Shown here: positions 1 through 8,672 of the stretch, piece after piece
How the letters are laid out: each line of letters begins with the position of its first letter
Position numbering within the stretch: position 1 is the stretch's first letter
Origin: an uncultured bacterium
GTDB lineage: Bacteria; Bacillota; Clostridia; Lachnospirales; Lachnospiraceae
Direction of reading: 5' to 3'
NCBI GenBank assembly: GCA_947643595.1
Contig: CANRWP010000018.1
Coordinates: 1-57,031, forward strand
DNA: 57,031 nt
Program-made: the position numbers and the translations under genes
Notes under the pieces: generated by a model
What the model was told of the DNA's origin: nothing
Databases searched by the model: none
The model's input: only the letters and a program-made list of their open reading frames with translations

Positions 1-55
1 GTAGAGCACTTGACTTTTAATCAAGTTGTCCGGGGTTCGAGTCCCCGGTGGCTCA
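1..55 (+). tRNA. tRNA-Lys (anticodon TTT), 5' end outside the window
   Basis: The anticodon stem cttga/tcaag (9-13 with 21-25) encloses the loop ctttta a with anticodon TTT at 16-18, so this is a lysine tRNA reading AAA/AAG. The T arm cgggg/ccccg (31-35 with 43-47) carries the loop ttcgagt. The acceptor 3' strand is 48-54 and the discriminator base is A55. CCA is not encoded (cgg follows). The acceptor 5' strand and most of the D arm lie before the window start. Confidence 0.95.
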
Positions 56-59
56 CGGC

Positions 60-106
60 GAAAAACGTTTGAAACCGCAGATACGGAATTTCGGGCGTTT
101 TTCTTT
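60..106 (+). terminator. Probable terminator of the tRNA-Lys transcript
   Basis: An outer stem gaaaaacg (60-67) pairs with cgtttttc (96-103) around an inner stem gaaaccg/cggaatttc. The descending arm provides a run of T followed by ttttg. It sits directly after the tRNA and before the MATE gene, whose RBS begins near 117. Confidence 0.6.
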
Positions 107-132
107 TGCTTTCATAAGAGGAGGATATTATT

Positions 133-1497
133 ATGGAAGAAACGACGGTAAAAGAAAACAAGATGGGCGTGCTGCCCGTCAATAAACTGCTCGTCACGAT
201 GTCTCTGCCAATGATGATCTCCATGCTCGTGCAGGCGCTCTACAATATTGTGGACAGTATCTTTGTGGCGCGGATCGAGGAGAAAGCGTTGACGGCGGTA
301 TCTCTCGCGTTTCCGATACAGACGCTGATGATAGCGGTGGGCGTAGGGACGGCGGTCGGCATCAACGCGCTGCTGTCGCGGTTTTTGGGAGAAAAGGAGT
401 TCGGGAAGGCGGATACGGTTGCAAAGAACGGTATTTTTCTGGCGTTGCTCAGTTACCTGCTGTTTTTGCTGATCGGCATTTTCGGCGTAAATATCTTTTA
501 TGCCAGCCAGACGACGGACGCGGTGATCACGGGATACGGTGAACAGTATCTGACGATCATCTGTGTGGCGTCTCTCGGCATATTTATGCAGTCCACCTTT
601 GAGAAACTGCTGCAGTCCACCGGAAAGACCTTTTATACGATGATCACGCAGGGAACCGGAGCGATCATCAACATTATCCTGGATCCGATTCTGATCTTCG
701 GCTATTTCGGAATGCCGGAGATGGGCGTGGCGGGCGCTGCCGTGGCCACAGTGATCGGGCAGTGTGTGGCGGCGGCCATGGCTGTCATAATGAACATTCG
801 GGTGAACGAAGAGCTCCATATAAACATGAAGGGATTCAGGCCTGACGCAAAAGTTATAGGACAGATCTATATGATTGGGGTGCCTTCCATTATCATGCAG
901 GCGATCGGTTCTCTGATGACCTACGGCATGAACCGCATTCTGATCGCTTTCACGGATACGGCGACAGCGGTGTTTGGCGTGTACTTCAAACTGCAGAGCT
1001 TTGTGTTTATGCCGGTGTTCGGTCTGAACAACGGCATGGTGCCCATTCTAGCCTACAACTACGGGGCGGGCAGCAGGGAGAGAGTCGTCAAAACATATCG
1101 GTTGTCGGTTTTTTATGCGGTGGCGATCATGTCGGTGGGAGTGGTCCTTATGCAGTGCATTCCGGACAGGCTTCTTCTGTTGTTTGACGCTTCGGAGACG
1201 ATGCTGGGCATTGGCGTGCCGGCGCTGCGGATCATCAGCACCTGCTTTCTTGTGGCGGCGTTCTGTATCGTGACGGGCTCGCTGTTTCAGGCGCTCGGGT
1301 ACGCGTGGTACAGCATGATCAATTCCATCTGCAGACAGCTGGTGGTGCTGCTTCCGGCGGCCTATCTGCTGGCGCTCACCGGGAAACTGCAGAATGTGTG
1401 GTGGTCCTTCCCGATCGCGGAGGTGATGTCGGCTTCCGTGACGGTGTTCTTCCTGGTGCGGATGTGGAAAAAGGTGATCGTCCACATCGGGGAATAA
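133..1497 (+). CDS. MATE family efflux transporter
   Basis: The 454-residue product is a multidrug and toxic compound extrusion (MATE) transporter, an integral membrane protein with about 12 hydrophobic helices that exchanges organic cations or drugs for Na+ or H+. The family pattern is visible: an N-terminal LPMMISMLVQALYNIVDSIF segment and its counterpart in the second half (IGVPSIIMQAIGSLMTYGMN), reflecting the two six-helix halves, and the GGVAVATVIG-like GAAVATVIGQ segment near residue 200. Length is normal for the family. The start at 133 has a strong AGGAGG RBS at 117-124. It is a single-gene unit between two tRNA genes. Substrate cannot be read from sequence. Confidence 0.92.
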   Translation: MEETTVKENKMGVLPVNKLLVTMSLPMMISMLVQALYNIVDSIFVARIEEKALTAVSLAFPIQTLMIAVGVGTAVGINALLSRFLGEKEFGKADTVAKNGIFLALLSYLLFLLIGIFGVNIFYASQTTDAVITGYGEQYLTIICVASLGIFMQSTFEKLLQSTGKTFYTMITQGTGAIINIILDPILIFGYFGMPEMGVAGAAVATVIGQCVAAAMAVIMNIRVNEELHINMKGFRPDAKVIGQIYMIGVPSIIMQAIGSLMTYGMNRILIAFTDTATAVFGVYFKLQSFVFMPVFGLNNGMVPILAYNYGAGSRERVVKTYRLSVFYAVAIMSVGVVLMQCIPDRLLLLFDASETMLGIGVPALRIISTCFLVAAFCIVTGSLFQALGYAWYSMINSICRQLVVLLPAAYLLALTGKLQNVWWSFPIAEVMSASVTVFFLVRMWKKVIVHIGE

Positions 1498-1509
1498 GCA
1501 AAAGCTTTC

Positions 1510-1569
1510 TTGACAGAATAAAGAGTTGGTTGCTATACTGAAAAAGCGGCGGGTGATAAAACCTGCCGC
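1510..1569 (+). promoter_or_regulatory. Promoter of tRNA-Leu with a hairpin at the transcript start
   Basis: TTGACA (1510-1515), an 18-base spacer and TATACT (1534-1539) form a near-consensus sigma-A promoter. The expected transcription start (about 1546) coincides with a 9-bp hairpin gcggcgggt/acctgccgc (1546-1554 with 1561-1569) that ends just before the mature tRNA 5' end at 1578. The hairpin may be part of the processed leader, or the tail of the MATE transcript. Confidence 0.7.
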
Positions 1570-1577
1570 CCATATAT

Positions 1578-1658
1578 GCGGTTATGGCGGAATTGGCAGA
1601 CGCGCAGGATTTAGGTTCCTGTACTTTACGTGTGTGGGTTCAAGTCCCACTAACCGCA
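1578..1658 (+). tRNA. tRNA-Leu (anticodon TAG)
   Basis: The acceptor arms gcggtta (1578-1584) and taaccgc (1651-1657) pair perfectly, with discriminator A1658. The anticodon stem cagga/tcctg encloses the loop tttaggt, giving anticodon TAG. There is a long variable arm typical of leucine tRNAs, and the T loop is ttcaagt. CCA is not encoded. It has its own strong promoter and terminator. Confidence 0.95.
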
Positions 1659-1666
1659 GGAGGAAG

Positions 1667-1699
1667 TCTCACACTACATGTCCGTAGTGTGGGATTTTT
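1667..1699 (+). terminator. Intrinsic terminator of tRNA-Leu
   Basis: The 11-bp stem tctcacactac (1667-1677) pairs with gtagtgtggga (1684-1694) with one G-T wobble and a six-base loop. It is followed by five T (1695-1699). Confidence 0.85.
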
Positions 1700-1842
1700 G
1701 GCTTTCTTAAAGAAATTTTAATATTTTACCCCGTTTATTATTCATAAAAGTTCTACTAAAATGTGTATATACCATTTATTGCAGCAATAATTGATACGGA
1801 CAGCAGGGAGAAAAGACCGAAAGGAAGATGAGGGGATTTGAT

Positions 1843-2544
1843 ATGGCGAACATACTGGTATGCGATGACGAGAAAGATATTGTCGCAGCGCTGCAGATCT
1901 ATCTGGGCGGCGAGGGATATACGGTTTTGACGGCGGAAAACGGCAGGGAAGCGGTCGGGGTCGTGGAGAAGGAGGATGTGCATCTTGTTCTTCTTGATAT
2001 TATGATGCCGGTGATGGACGGCATCACGGCGATGGCGAAGATCCGGGAGATATCCAATGTGCCGATCATCATGCTGACGGCGAAGGGGGAGGATGCGGAT
2101 AAAGTACTGGGGCTGACCGTGGGAGCGGACGATTATGTGACAAAGCCGTTTCAGCCGGTGGAGCTGCTCGCCAGGGTGAAGTCTCAGCTCAGGAGGTATA
2201 TGATGTTGGGGGGCAGCGCGCCGAAGGCGGAGAGCCTTTCCATCGGCGGCATCGAGATGGACGACAGGGCGAAGGAGGTCACGCTGGACGGGGAGAAGGT
2301 GCCGCTTACCCCCACAGAGTTTGATATTTTGAGGCTGTTAATGCAGCATCCGGGGGAGGTCTTTTCCCCGGCGAAGATATACAGCGAAGTCTGGAAGGAT
2401 AATCCTTACGGGACGGAGAATACGGTGGCGGTACATATCAGGCACCTGCGGGAGAAGCTGGAGATCAATCCGGCGGAGCCCCGCTATCTGAAGGTTGTCT
2501 GGGGCCATGGCTACAAGCTGGAGGCGCCAAAGGAGCGGCGGTGA
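1843..2544 (+). CDS. OmpR/VanR-family response regulator
   Basis: A two-domain DNA-binding response regulator of 233 residues. The N-terminal receiver has the acidic pair in CDDEKD (residues about 8-10), the phosphoacceptor D52 in LLDIMMPVMDG, the conserved Thr in MLTAKGE and the Lys in VTKPF. The C-terminal winged helix shows the OmpR pattern LTPTEFDILRLLMQHPG and TVAVHIRHLREKLE. I place the start at ATG 1843 (MANILVCDDE) because GAGGGG lies eight bases upstream and the receiver fold begins there; an ATG at 1828 in frame is possible. The gene ends ten bases before the kinase 2555-5128, so the two form one operon and a signalling pair. Confidence 0.93.
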   Translation: MANILVCDDEKDIVAALQIYLGGEGYTVLTAENGREAVGVVEKEDVHLVLLDIMMPVMDGITAMAKIREISNVPIIMLTAKGEDADKVLGLTVGADDYVTKPFQPVELLARVKSQLRRYMMLGGSAPKAESLSIGGIEMDDRAKEVTLDGEKVPLTPTEFDILRLLMQHPGEVFSPAKIYSEVWKDNPYGTENTVAVHIRHLREKLEINPAEPRYLKVVWGHGYKLEAPKERR

Positions 2545-2554
2545 GGAGGATGAC

Positions 2555-5128
2555 ATGAATAAAAATAAATGGAAAAGTAATACAGGATGGAAGATCGGGC
2601 TGGCTGCCATTTCATTTGTGATGGCGGCGGTGGTGTTTTTCAGCGCAGCGGCGGTTATTGTGATCGGTGCTATGGGAGCGTACGAACGTTCAAAAGAGGA
2701 AGCTCTGGAGAGACATTATGAGGCGTACAGCAATATCTATGCGGTGATGGCGATGGCAAACAGGGAGTCGCCCCTGATGCAGGAGGAGTTGAATAAGACG
2801 AATTTCCGATACGGCATCATCAAAGATGAGGATCTGGGGGCGGAGGAGATCGCGGATATCAGCGACATCAAAAAGATTTCGGATCCGGCTGCCTACGAAT
2901 ATTATAACTTTGATACCATGCCGTCGGAGGATGCGATAGAGAATGGGGAAGTCCGTGTGCAGGAGTTTGAGATCGGAGATGGGACCCAATATGGCTGGGA
3001 CTGTCGTCTGTTCGGGTACGCCAATGTATATGAGGAGTCCTACGCCTATGCGGAGAGCGTCTATGAGTCGGCGGAGCCGATCATCGGCTACTACTACAAT
3101 GTGATCGACGGTATCTTCTACTATGAGACCGAGGAGGAATTCTACCGGGTGGATGAGGTGGGTTTATTTGTTGGAAACGGCGATATGAAGATGCGGTTTA
3201 AATATGACTCCGGGCAGGGCGCCTACTATAATATGGACCGGGAAGAGTGTGTGGTGAAGGACTACTATCTGACATTCAACAAGTTTGATGATTATTCGGG
3301 ACGGTCCTGGGAGACCTGGAATACGATCACGCTGGACGGCGTGGAGCTTGGCCACACCGATATCCGATTTGTCAACGAGGAAAATACGGAATCCGGAGAG
3401 ATGCGCGGAAAGCCCATCTCTGACAGATATTATTCCTACAGCGACGGGAGCGGAATGCTGACAGTCCGGTCGGATAAGGAGGAATTTGAGGAGGAGAAAA
3501 GAAGCGAGTCGGTGCGCTACTGGGTGATCTCCGAGGTGCGGGATCCGCTTGTGAAGACGGGGATCCACGATAACTTCCTGGAGGGCGATCTGTTTGAGCA
3601 GGCAGTGTTTGTGACAGATTTTGCGTATGCGTGGCGGTATCCGGCCATCGCCATATTAATCATTTCGATCATTCTCTGGATCGCATCGACGGTGCTCGTA
3701 CTGGTCATGGCAGGGCATAAGGGGAGTTATGCCGAGGCGGAAATGCAACAGGGAGAAGAAGCGGCAGAGGGAGATATCCTGTCGGAACCGGAGGCAGGTG
3801 CGGAAAGGGTCTGGGTGGATGCGGTAAAGCCGGGGTTCTGGCAGAAGATCCCCCTGGATGTGGAGACGGTCCTGATCGCACTGCTTGGCTGTCTGTTTAT
3901 AGTGGTCGGCCTGGAGATGACTTATTACGGACTCAGTCCGTGGAATATCACGATCGCTGTGCTGTGCTTCGTGGGCTGTTATCTGATCAGCTTTATCTGG
4001 CTGGTGGATTTTGTGATACGTGTGAAGCTGCACAAATGGTGGCGTGGGACGCTGGCTTACAGGATCCTTGCGTGGATCTGGAAGAAATGTAAGAAAGTTC
4101 TGCGGTATATCGGCAGGGGCTTTCGGTTTTTGCAGGAGAATCTCTCTCTCCTGTGGAAAGCGATCCTGATTTTGGGCGGCGTCAGTCTGTTGGAGTGTTT
4201 CGGGATCGCGGTGACGGCGTTCAGTCCGGAGATGGAATTGTGCATCTGGTTTCTGTACCGCGGCGCGACGTTGATCCTGATCCTGGTCGGCATTGTGCAG
4301 GCGAATAAGTTGAAGGAGGGCGCGGAGAAGCTGGCAAACGGAAGTTTGCAGGAGAAAATCGATACGGCGAAGATGTTCTGGGAGTTCAAAAAGCACGGGG
4401 AGGCGTTAAATTCCATCCACGATGGGATATCCCTGGCGGTGGAGAAGCGCATGCAGAGCGAGCATTTCCGGACGGAGCTGATCACCAATGTGTCCCACGA
4501 TATCAAGACGCCGCTGACATCGATTATTAATTATGTGGATCTGCTGCAGAAGGAGGAGATCGACAACGAGAAGGCGAAGGAGTATCTGGAGGTGTTAAAC
4601 CGCCAGAGTGCAAGGTTAAAAAAGCTGACGGAGGATCTGATCGAGGCGTCCAAGGCCTCTACGGGCAGTATGCCGGTGAAGATGGAAAGTCTGGAGCTGG
4701 GAGTGTTTCTGACGCAGACCGTGGGAGAGTTCGAGGAAAAGATCCATGCGGCGGGACTCCGCATGGTGATGCACAGGCCGGAGACAGAAATTTTTGTGAA
4801 CGCTGACGGCAGACATCTGTGGCGGGTGGTGGAGAATCTGGTGCAGAATATCTGTAAGTACGCGCAGTCGGGGACGAGGGTGTACATTGATCTGGACGAG
4901 ACGGAGAAGGAGGCGGTGATATCCTTCAAGAACATTTCGCAGTATGAGCTGAACATTTCCGGCAGCGAGCTGATGGAGCGGTTTGTCAGAGGGGATGCCT
5001 CGAGGCATACCGACGGCAGCGGGCTGGGGCTTTCCATAGCGGGCAGCCTTATGGAGCTGATGGGCGGAAAGCTGGAGATCGTGGTGGACGGCGATCTGTT
5101 CAAGGTAGTGCTGCATTTTCCGAAGTGA
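2555..5128 (+). CDS. Membrane sensor histidine kinase with large extracytoplasmic domain
   Basis: This 857-residue kinase should phosphorylate the regulator encoded just upstream. One membrane helix (about 13-40) precedes a roughly 320-residue external domain that is unusually rich in Tyr, Asp and Glu. Hydrophobic segments follow at about 363-385, 437-457, 462-485, 534-556 and 561-581. The HisKA box is NVSHDIKTPLTS with phosphoacceptor H648, and the ATPase domain has NLVQNICKYA (N box) and GSGLGLSIAGSLMELMGG (G boxes) near the C terminus. I chose ATG 2555 (MNKNKWKSN) because GAGGAGG at 2543-2549 precedes it; an upstream in-frame start would overlap the regulator. Several extra membrane segments between sensor and kinase domains set it apart from the usual two-helix layout. 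The ligand is unknown. Confidence 0.92.
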   Translation: MNKNKWKSNTGWKIGLAAISFVMAAVVFFSAAAVIVIGAMGAYERSKEEALERHYEAYSNIYAVMAMANRESPLMQEELNKTNFRYGIIKDEDLGAEEIADISDIKKISDPAAYEYYNFDTMPSEDAIENGEVRVQEFEIGDGTQYGWDCRLFGYANVYEESYAYAESVYESAEPIIGYYYNVIDGIFYYETEEEFYRVDEVGLFVGNGDMKMRFKYDSGQGAYYNMDREECVVKDYYLTFNKFDDYSGRSWETWNTITLDGVELGHTDIRFVNEENTESGEMRGKPISDRYYSYSDGSGMLTVRSDKEEFEEEKRSESVRYWVISEVRDPLVKTGIHDNFLEGDLFEQAVFVTDFAYAWRYPAIAILIISIILWIASTVLVLVMAGHKGSYAEAEMQQGEEAAEGDILSEPEAGAERVWVDAVKPGFWQKIPLDVETVLIALLGCLFIVVGLEMTYYGLSPWNITIAVLCFVGCYLISFIWLVDFVIRVKLHKWWRGTLAYRILAWIWKKCKKVLRYIGRGFRFLQENLSLLWKAILILGGVSLLECFGIAVTAFSPEMELCIWFLYRGATLILILVGIVQANKLKEGAEKLANGSLQEKIDTAKMFWEFKKHGEALNSIHDGISLAVEKRMQSEHFRTELITNVSHDIKTPLTSIINYVDLLQKEEIDNEKAKEYLEVLNRQSARLKKLTEDLIEASKASTGSMPVKMESLELGVFLTQTVGEFEEKIHAAGLRMVMHRPETEIFVNADGRHLWRVVENLVQNICKYAQSGTRVYIDLDETEKEAVISFKNISQYELNISGSELMERFVRGDASRHTDGSGLGLSIAGSLMELMGGKLEIVVDGDLFKVVLHFPK

Positions 5129-5155
5129 GCGGGCAAAAGTATAAAATAGAGAAAG

Positions 5156-5181
5156 AAAAGGGTGCGATTTTGCACCCTTTT
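5156..5181. terminator. Bidirectional intrinsic terminator
   Basis: A perfect 10-bp stem, aaaagggtgc (5156-5165) with gcaccctttt (5172-5181), with A-run and T-run on opposite sides. It follows the sensor kinase by 27 bases. Confidence 0.85.
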
Positions 5182-5185
5182 GCTC

Positions 5186-5214
5186 TTGTTTCGGGTATTA
5201 CTGTCTGATATAAT
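5186..5214 (+). promoter_or_regulatory. Promoter of the glycosyltransferase operon
   Basis: TTGTTT (5186-5191), a 17-base spacer and a perfect TATAAT (5209-5214) lie 34 bases before the start codon at 5248, just after the terminator. Confidence 0.7.
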
Positions 5215-5247
5215 AGGGAAGGCGGAAGAAAAGCGCAGGAGATTCTT

Positions 5248-6441
5248 ATGAAAAAGATTGTCATGTTTGACGGGGAGATAGAGACCCAGCAGTATTTCAC
5301 CTATCGGATGAGGGAAGAATTTGAGAGGCTGGGACATGAGGTATATACGTTTAATCTGTCGAAGACGGGCGAGAGCCTGACCGGGCTGATGCGGTTTGTG
5401 GAGAAGGGAAACACGGCGCTTGTCTGTTTTAACTTCCACGGGATCACGCCGGGGGATATCTTCTGGCAGGACGGAGAGTGGTTCTGGGACGCTGTGGAGT
5501 GCACCTGCTACAATATCGTGGTAGATCATCCGTTTTATTATCACCGCTTTCTGGAGGCGGCGCCGAAGCGGTATGTGCACATCAGCATAGACAGAAAACA
5601 TGATGCCTATATGCGGAAATATTTTCCGGATAAGCTTCGGATTCCGTTTTTGCCGTTGGCCGGAACGGAGTATCGCCGGGAGGGATATCTGCCGATCCGC
5701 GAGAGGAAGGTGGATATCGTGTTCACCGGAAATTATTCTCCGCTGTACAAGTTTGACAAATACATCAATCGGCTGGGCGGCGAGTACGAGGCGTTTTACC
5801 GGGGGATCCTGGCGGAGTTGCTAAAGCATCCGGAGCAGACGCTGGAGGATGTGGCGGAGAGACATATCCGCAGGGAGATTCCGGAGGTGACGGAGGAAGA
5901 GCTGAAAGAGACGATGAGCAATCTGATCTTTTTAGATCTGTATGCCCGTTCCTATGTGCGGGGGAAGGCTGTGCAGGTGCTGGCGGACGCCGGACTGAAA
6001 GTGGCGGTCTACGGGGGCGAGTGGGAGAAACTGCCCTGTAAGCATCCGGAGAATATCATCAACGGGCAGGGGGTGGATTCCGAGACCTGTCTGCAAAAAA
6101 TTTCGGAGGCAAAGATTTCTCTGAATGTGATGCCCTGGTTTAAGGACGGGGCCCATGACAGAGTGTTTAATACGCTGTTGAACGGCGCCCTGCTTGTCAG
6201 CGACGACAGCATTTATCTGCGGGAAATCCTGAGGGACGGCGAGAACTGTATATTATTTAATCTCGAAAATATAGAACAGATGCCGGAGCGGGTGAAATCG
6301 CTTCTGGCGGATGAGGAGAAGATGCAGCGGATGGTCGACAGAGGGTATGAGATGGCAAAGACGGCGCATACCTGGGCTCATCGGGCGGATTTTCTCTCGG
6401 ATCTGATCGAGGACGGCGTGATGGACGATGTATGGAAATAG
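5248..6441 (+). CDS. CgeB/DUF3880-type glycosyltransferase
   Basis: A 397-residue soluble protein resembling the CgeB-like glycosyltransferases: an N-terminal domain starting MKKIVMFDGEIETQQYF and a C-terminal GT-B half with LNVMPWFKDGAHDRVFNTLL, then GALLVSDDSIYLREIL and NCILFNLENIEQMPERV, the usual donor-binding segment of this group. It probably transfers a sugar to a cell-surface or protein acceptor; donor and acceptor are unknown. It leads an apparent operon with the 41-residue membrane protein, a GT2 glycosyltransferase and hisC. It has its own promoter at 5186-5214. Confidence 0.8.
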   Translation: MKKIVMFDGEIETQQYFTYRMREEFERLGHEVYTFNLSKTGESLTGLMRFVEKGNTALVCFNFHGITPGDIFWQDGEWFWDAVECTCYNIVVDHPFYYHRFLEAAPKRYVHISIDRKHDAYMRKYFPDKLRIPFLPLAGTEYRREGYLPIRERKVDIVFTGNYSPLYKFDKYINRLGGEYEAFYRGILAELLKHPEQTLEDVAERHIRREIPEVTEEELKETMSNLIFLDLYARSYVRGKAVQVLADAGLKVAVYGGEWEKLPCKHPENIINGQGVDSETCLQKISEAKISLNVMPWFKDGAHDRVFNTLLNGALLVSDDSIYLREILRDGENCILFNLENIEQMPERVKSLLADEEKMQRMVDRGYEMAKTAHTWAHRADFLSDLIEDGVMDDVWK

Positions 6442-6459
6442 AAAGAAAGGTGAGAAAAA

Positions 6460-6585
6460 ATGAGCGAAGCATTTTTATTGTTGGCGGGCGGACTGTTGGT
6501 GGTGATCATCGCGGTGGTGATCTCCGTGGTAGCTTCCGTGACAGGGACGGTCGCGGCGGTTGTCGATGACGACGAGGAAGACTAA
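6460..6585 (+). CDS. 41-residue single-pass membrane microprotein with acidic tail
   Basis: ATG 6460 opens a 41-codon frame ending TAA 6583-6585, which abuts the next gene's ATG at 6586 (TAAATG). GAAAGGTGAG precedes the start. The product begins MSEAFLLLAGG, continues as one long hydrophobic helix rich in Val, Ile and Ala (about residues 5-35), and ends in a cluster of six acidic residues in the last six positions. No known family is recognised. The tight coupling to the GT2 gene and the clean membrane-helix-plus-acidic-tail design argue that it is translated. A membrane anchor or adaptor for the adjacent glycosyltransferases is a guess from position only. Confidence 0.65.
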   Translation: MSEAFLLLAGGLLVVIIAVVISVVASVTGTVAAVVDDDEED

Positions 6586-7545
6586 ATGATAACGATCAGT
6601 CTCTGCATGATCGTGAAGAACGAGGAGCGGATTTTACGGAGATGTCTGGACACGGTGGCAGATCTGGCGGACGAGATCGTGATAGTGGATACCGGCTCCA
6701 CGGACCGGACGAAGGAGATCGCCGCGGAATATACGAAAAATCTGTATGATTTCGTGTGGACGGGAAATTTTTCGGACGCCCGCAATTTCGCTTTCTCCAA
6801 ATGTACAAAACAGTATATTTACACGGCGGATGCGGACGAGGTCATAGATGAGGAGAACAGACGGCGGTTTTCGGATCTGAAGCGGGTGCTTCTGCCGGAG
6901 ATCGAGATCGTTCAGATGAAGTACGGCAATCAGCTCCGGTTTTCCACGATCTACAATTTTGATGAGGAGTACCGCCCGAAGCTGTACAAACGGCTCAGGG
7001 AGTTTGTCTGGGAGTATCCGATCCATGAGGCGGTGCGCCTCGAGCCGGTGATCTATGACAGCGATATTGTGATCACTCATCTGCCGGAGGCGCTGCACAC
7101 GGGCAGGGATATCGCCGCGTTTGAAAAGATGGTGAAAAACGGCGGGTATCTGGATAAAAAGCTTTGCGGGCTCTACGCGAGGGAGCTTTTTGTTTCGGGG
7201 TCAAGGGAGCAGTTTGCCGGAGCAAAAGAATATTTTAAATCGGTGATCGAGGAAGAGGGAAGGACGCCTGGAGAGCAGATGGAGGCGTTCTGTATTGTTG
7301 TGCGCGCCTGTCGGCTTGCCGGGGATACGGCGGAGTTTTATAAATACGCGATGCGGGCGACGGCCTCCGACGAGGGGATCCCGGCGGAGATCTGCTATGA
7401 GCTGGGGTGCTTCTACAGAGAGCAGGGGGATCTGCGGGAGGCGGCGATGTGGTTCTACAACGCGCTGCATGAGACGGAGAGCATATTAAACAAAAAGTGC
7501 GGCGGCGAGCTGGCGGAGGAAGGGCTAAAGGCGTGCCAGGGATGA
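6586..7545 (+). CDS. GT2 glycosyltransferase with TPR-like C-terminal half
   Basis: The first roughly 230 residues are a GT-A family 2 domain: MITISLCMIVKNEERILRRC, the nucleotide-binding IVDTGSTDRTKEIA, and the metal-binding YTADADEVID (a DXD-like site) near residue 80, followed by the acceptor-side LYKRLREFVWEYPIHEAV. The last 110 residues are helical and resemble tetratricopeptide units (ELGCFYREQGDLREAAMWF). This combination is known in SunS-like and related clostridial glycosyltransferases. It is translationally coupled to the 41-residue membrane protein upstream. The acceptor is unknown. Confidence 0.85.
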   Translation: MITISLCMIVKNEERILRRCLDTVADLADEIVIVDTGSTDRTKEIAAEYTKNLYDFVWTGNFSDARNFAFSKCTKQYIYTADADEVIDEENRRRFSDLKRVLLPEIEIVQMKYGNQLRFSTIYNFDEEYRPKLYKRLREFVWEYPIHEAVRLEPVIYDSDIVITHLPEALHTGRDIAAFEKMVKNGGYLDKKLCGLYARELFVSGSREQFAGAKEYFKSVIEEEGRTPGEQMEAFCIVVRACRLAGDTAEFYKYAMRATASDEGIPAEICYELGCFYREQGDLREAAMWFYNALHETESILNKKCGGELAEEGLKACQG

Positions 7546-7570
7546 GAAACCGGGACAGGAGAACATATAT

Positions 7571-8632
7571 ATGAGCTGGGAAGACGGTGTGAGAAGAGTG
7601 GTGCCCTATGTGCCGGGGGAGCAGCCGAAGCAGGCGGGCATCATTAAGTTGAATACAAACGAGTGTCCCTATCCGCCCGCACCGGGTGTGCGGAGGGCAC
7701 TTGATGAGCTGGACTGCGGCTCGATGCGGCTCTATCCCGATCCGGAATCGGGGGAGCTGGTGAAAGCCCTGGCGGAATATTACGGCCTGTCGGAGAGACA
7801 GGTCTTTGTGGGCGTGGGCTCCGACGATGTGCTGGCGATGGCGTTTCTGACTTTTTTCAACACGGGAAAGCCGATCCTGTTTCCGGACATCACGTACTCT
7901 TTTTATGATGTGTGGGCGGATCTGTTTCGGATCCCGTATGAGCGGCTCCCTCTGGATGAGGATTTTCGTATCCGGACGGAGGATTACACAGACAGGGAGT
8001 GCGGCGGTATCGTGATAGCCAACCCCAATGCGCCCACGGGCATTTTGCTGTCTCTTTCGGAGGTGGAGCGGATCGTCTCCGCGAACAGGGACGTGGTCAT
8101 CATCGTGGATGAGGCTTACATTGATTTCGGCGGGGAGAGCGCGCTGCCGCTTCTGGAAAAATATGAGAATCTGTTGGTGGTGCAGACCTGTTCCAAGTCG
8201 AGGGCGATGGCGGGAATGCGGATCGGGTTTGCCTTTGGACGGGAAAAGCTGATCGGTTATCTGTCGGACTGTCGTTTTTCTTTCAATTCTTATCCGATGA
8301 ATCGTCCGGCGCTTGCGGCCGGGACGGCGGCGATCAAAGAGGATGCATATTTTCGGAAGATCTGTGATAAGATCATAGAGACGAGAGAGCGGGTGAAGGG
8401 AGAACTTATGGAACTCGGCTTTTCTTTTGCGGACAGCAGGACGAATTTTGTCTTTGCGGCGCATGAGCGGGTTCCCGCGCGGGAGATCTTTGAGATGCTG
8501 AAAGAAAAAGGGATATATGTCCGCTATTTTGCGAAGCCGAGGATCGACAATCATCTGCGGATCACGATCGGGACGGATGAGGAGATGGACCGGCTGATCG
8601 CAGTGCTGCGGGAGTATCTGGGAAAACAGTGA
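7571..8632 (+). CDS. hisC: Histidinol-phosphate aminotransferase
   Basis: A PLP-dependent fold-type I aminotransferase of 353 residues that converts imidazole-acetol phosphate and glutamate to histidinol phosphate and 2-oxoglutarate in histidine synthesis. Visible family features are IIKLNTNECPYPPAPGV near the N terminus, the NPNAPTGILLSL segment, IIVDEAYIDFGG with the PLP-contacting Asp and Tyr, the Schiff-base lysine K209 in TCSKSRAMAGMRIGFAFG, and the C-terminal RYFAKPRIDNHLRITIGT. AGGAGA precedes the start. No other his genes are nearby; it follows the GT2 gene by 25 bases. Related aminotransferases for aromatic amino acids are a less likely alternative. Confidence 0.88.
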   Translation: MSWEDGVRRVVPYVPGEQPKQAGIIKLNTNECPYPPAPGVRRALDELDCGSMRLYPDPESGELVKALAEYYGLSERQVFVGVGSDDVLAMAFLTFFNTGKPILFPDITYSFYDVWADLFRIPYERLPLDEDFRIRTEDYTDRECGGIVIANPNAPTGILLSLSEVERIVSANRDVVIIVDEAYIDFGGESALPLLEKYENLLVVQTCSKSRAMAGMRIGFAFGREKLIGYLSDCRFSFNSYPMNRPALAAGTAAIKEDAYFRKICDKIIETRERVKGELMELGFSFADSRTNFVFAAHERVPAREIFEMLKEKGIYVRYFAKPRIDNHLRITIGTDEEMDRLIAVLREYLGKQ

Positions 8633-8672
8633 TCAAAAAATAGTTAAAAAGGTTGTGAAAGGATAAAGTTAA

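Noticed and set aside
3656..4396. Long minus-strand open frames inside the sensor kinase and many other genes
   Set aside because: They lie opposite strong coding sequence with recognisable domains, have no RBS or family features, and show the His/Arg-rich composition typical of antisense readings of GC-rich genes.
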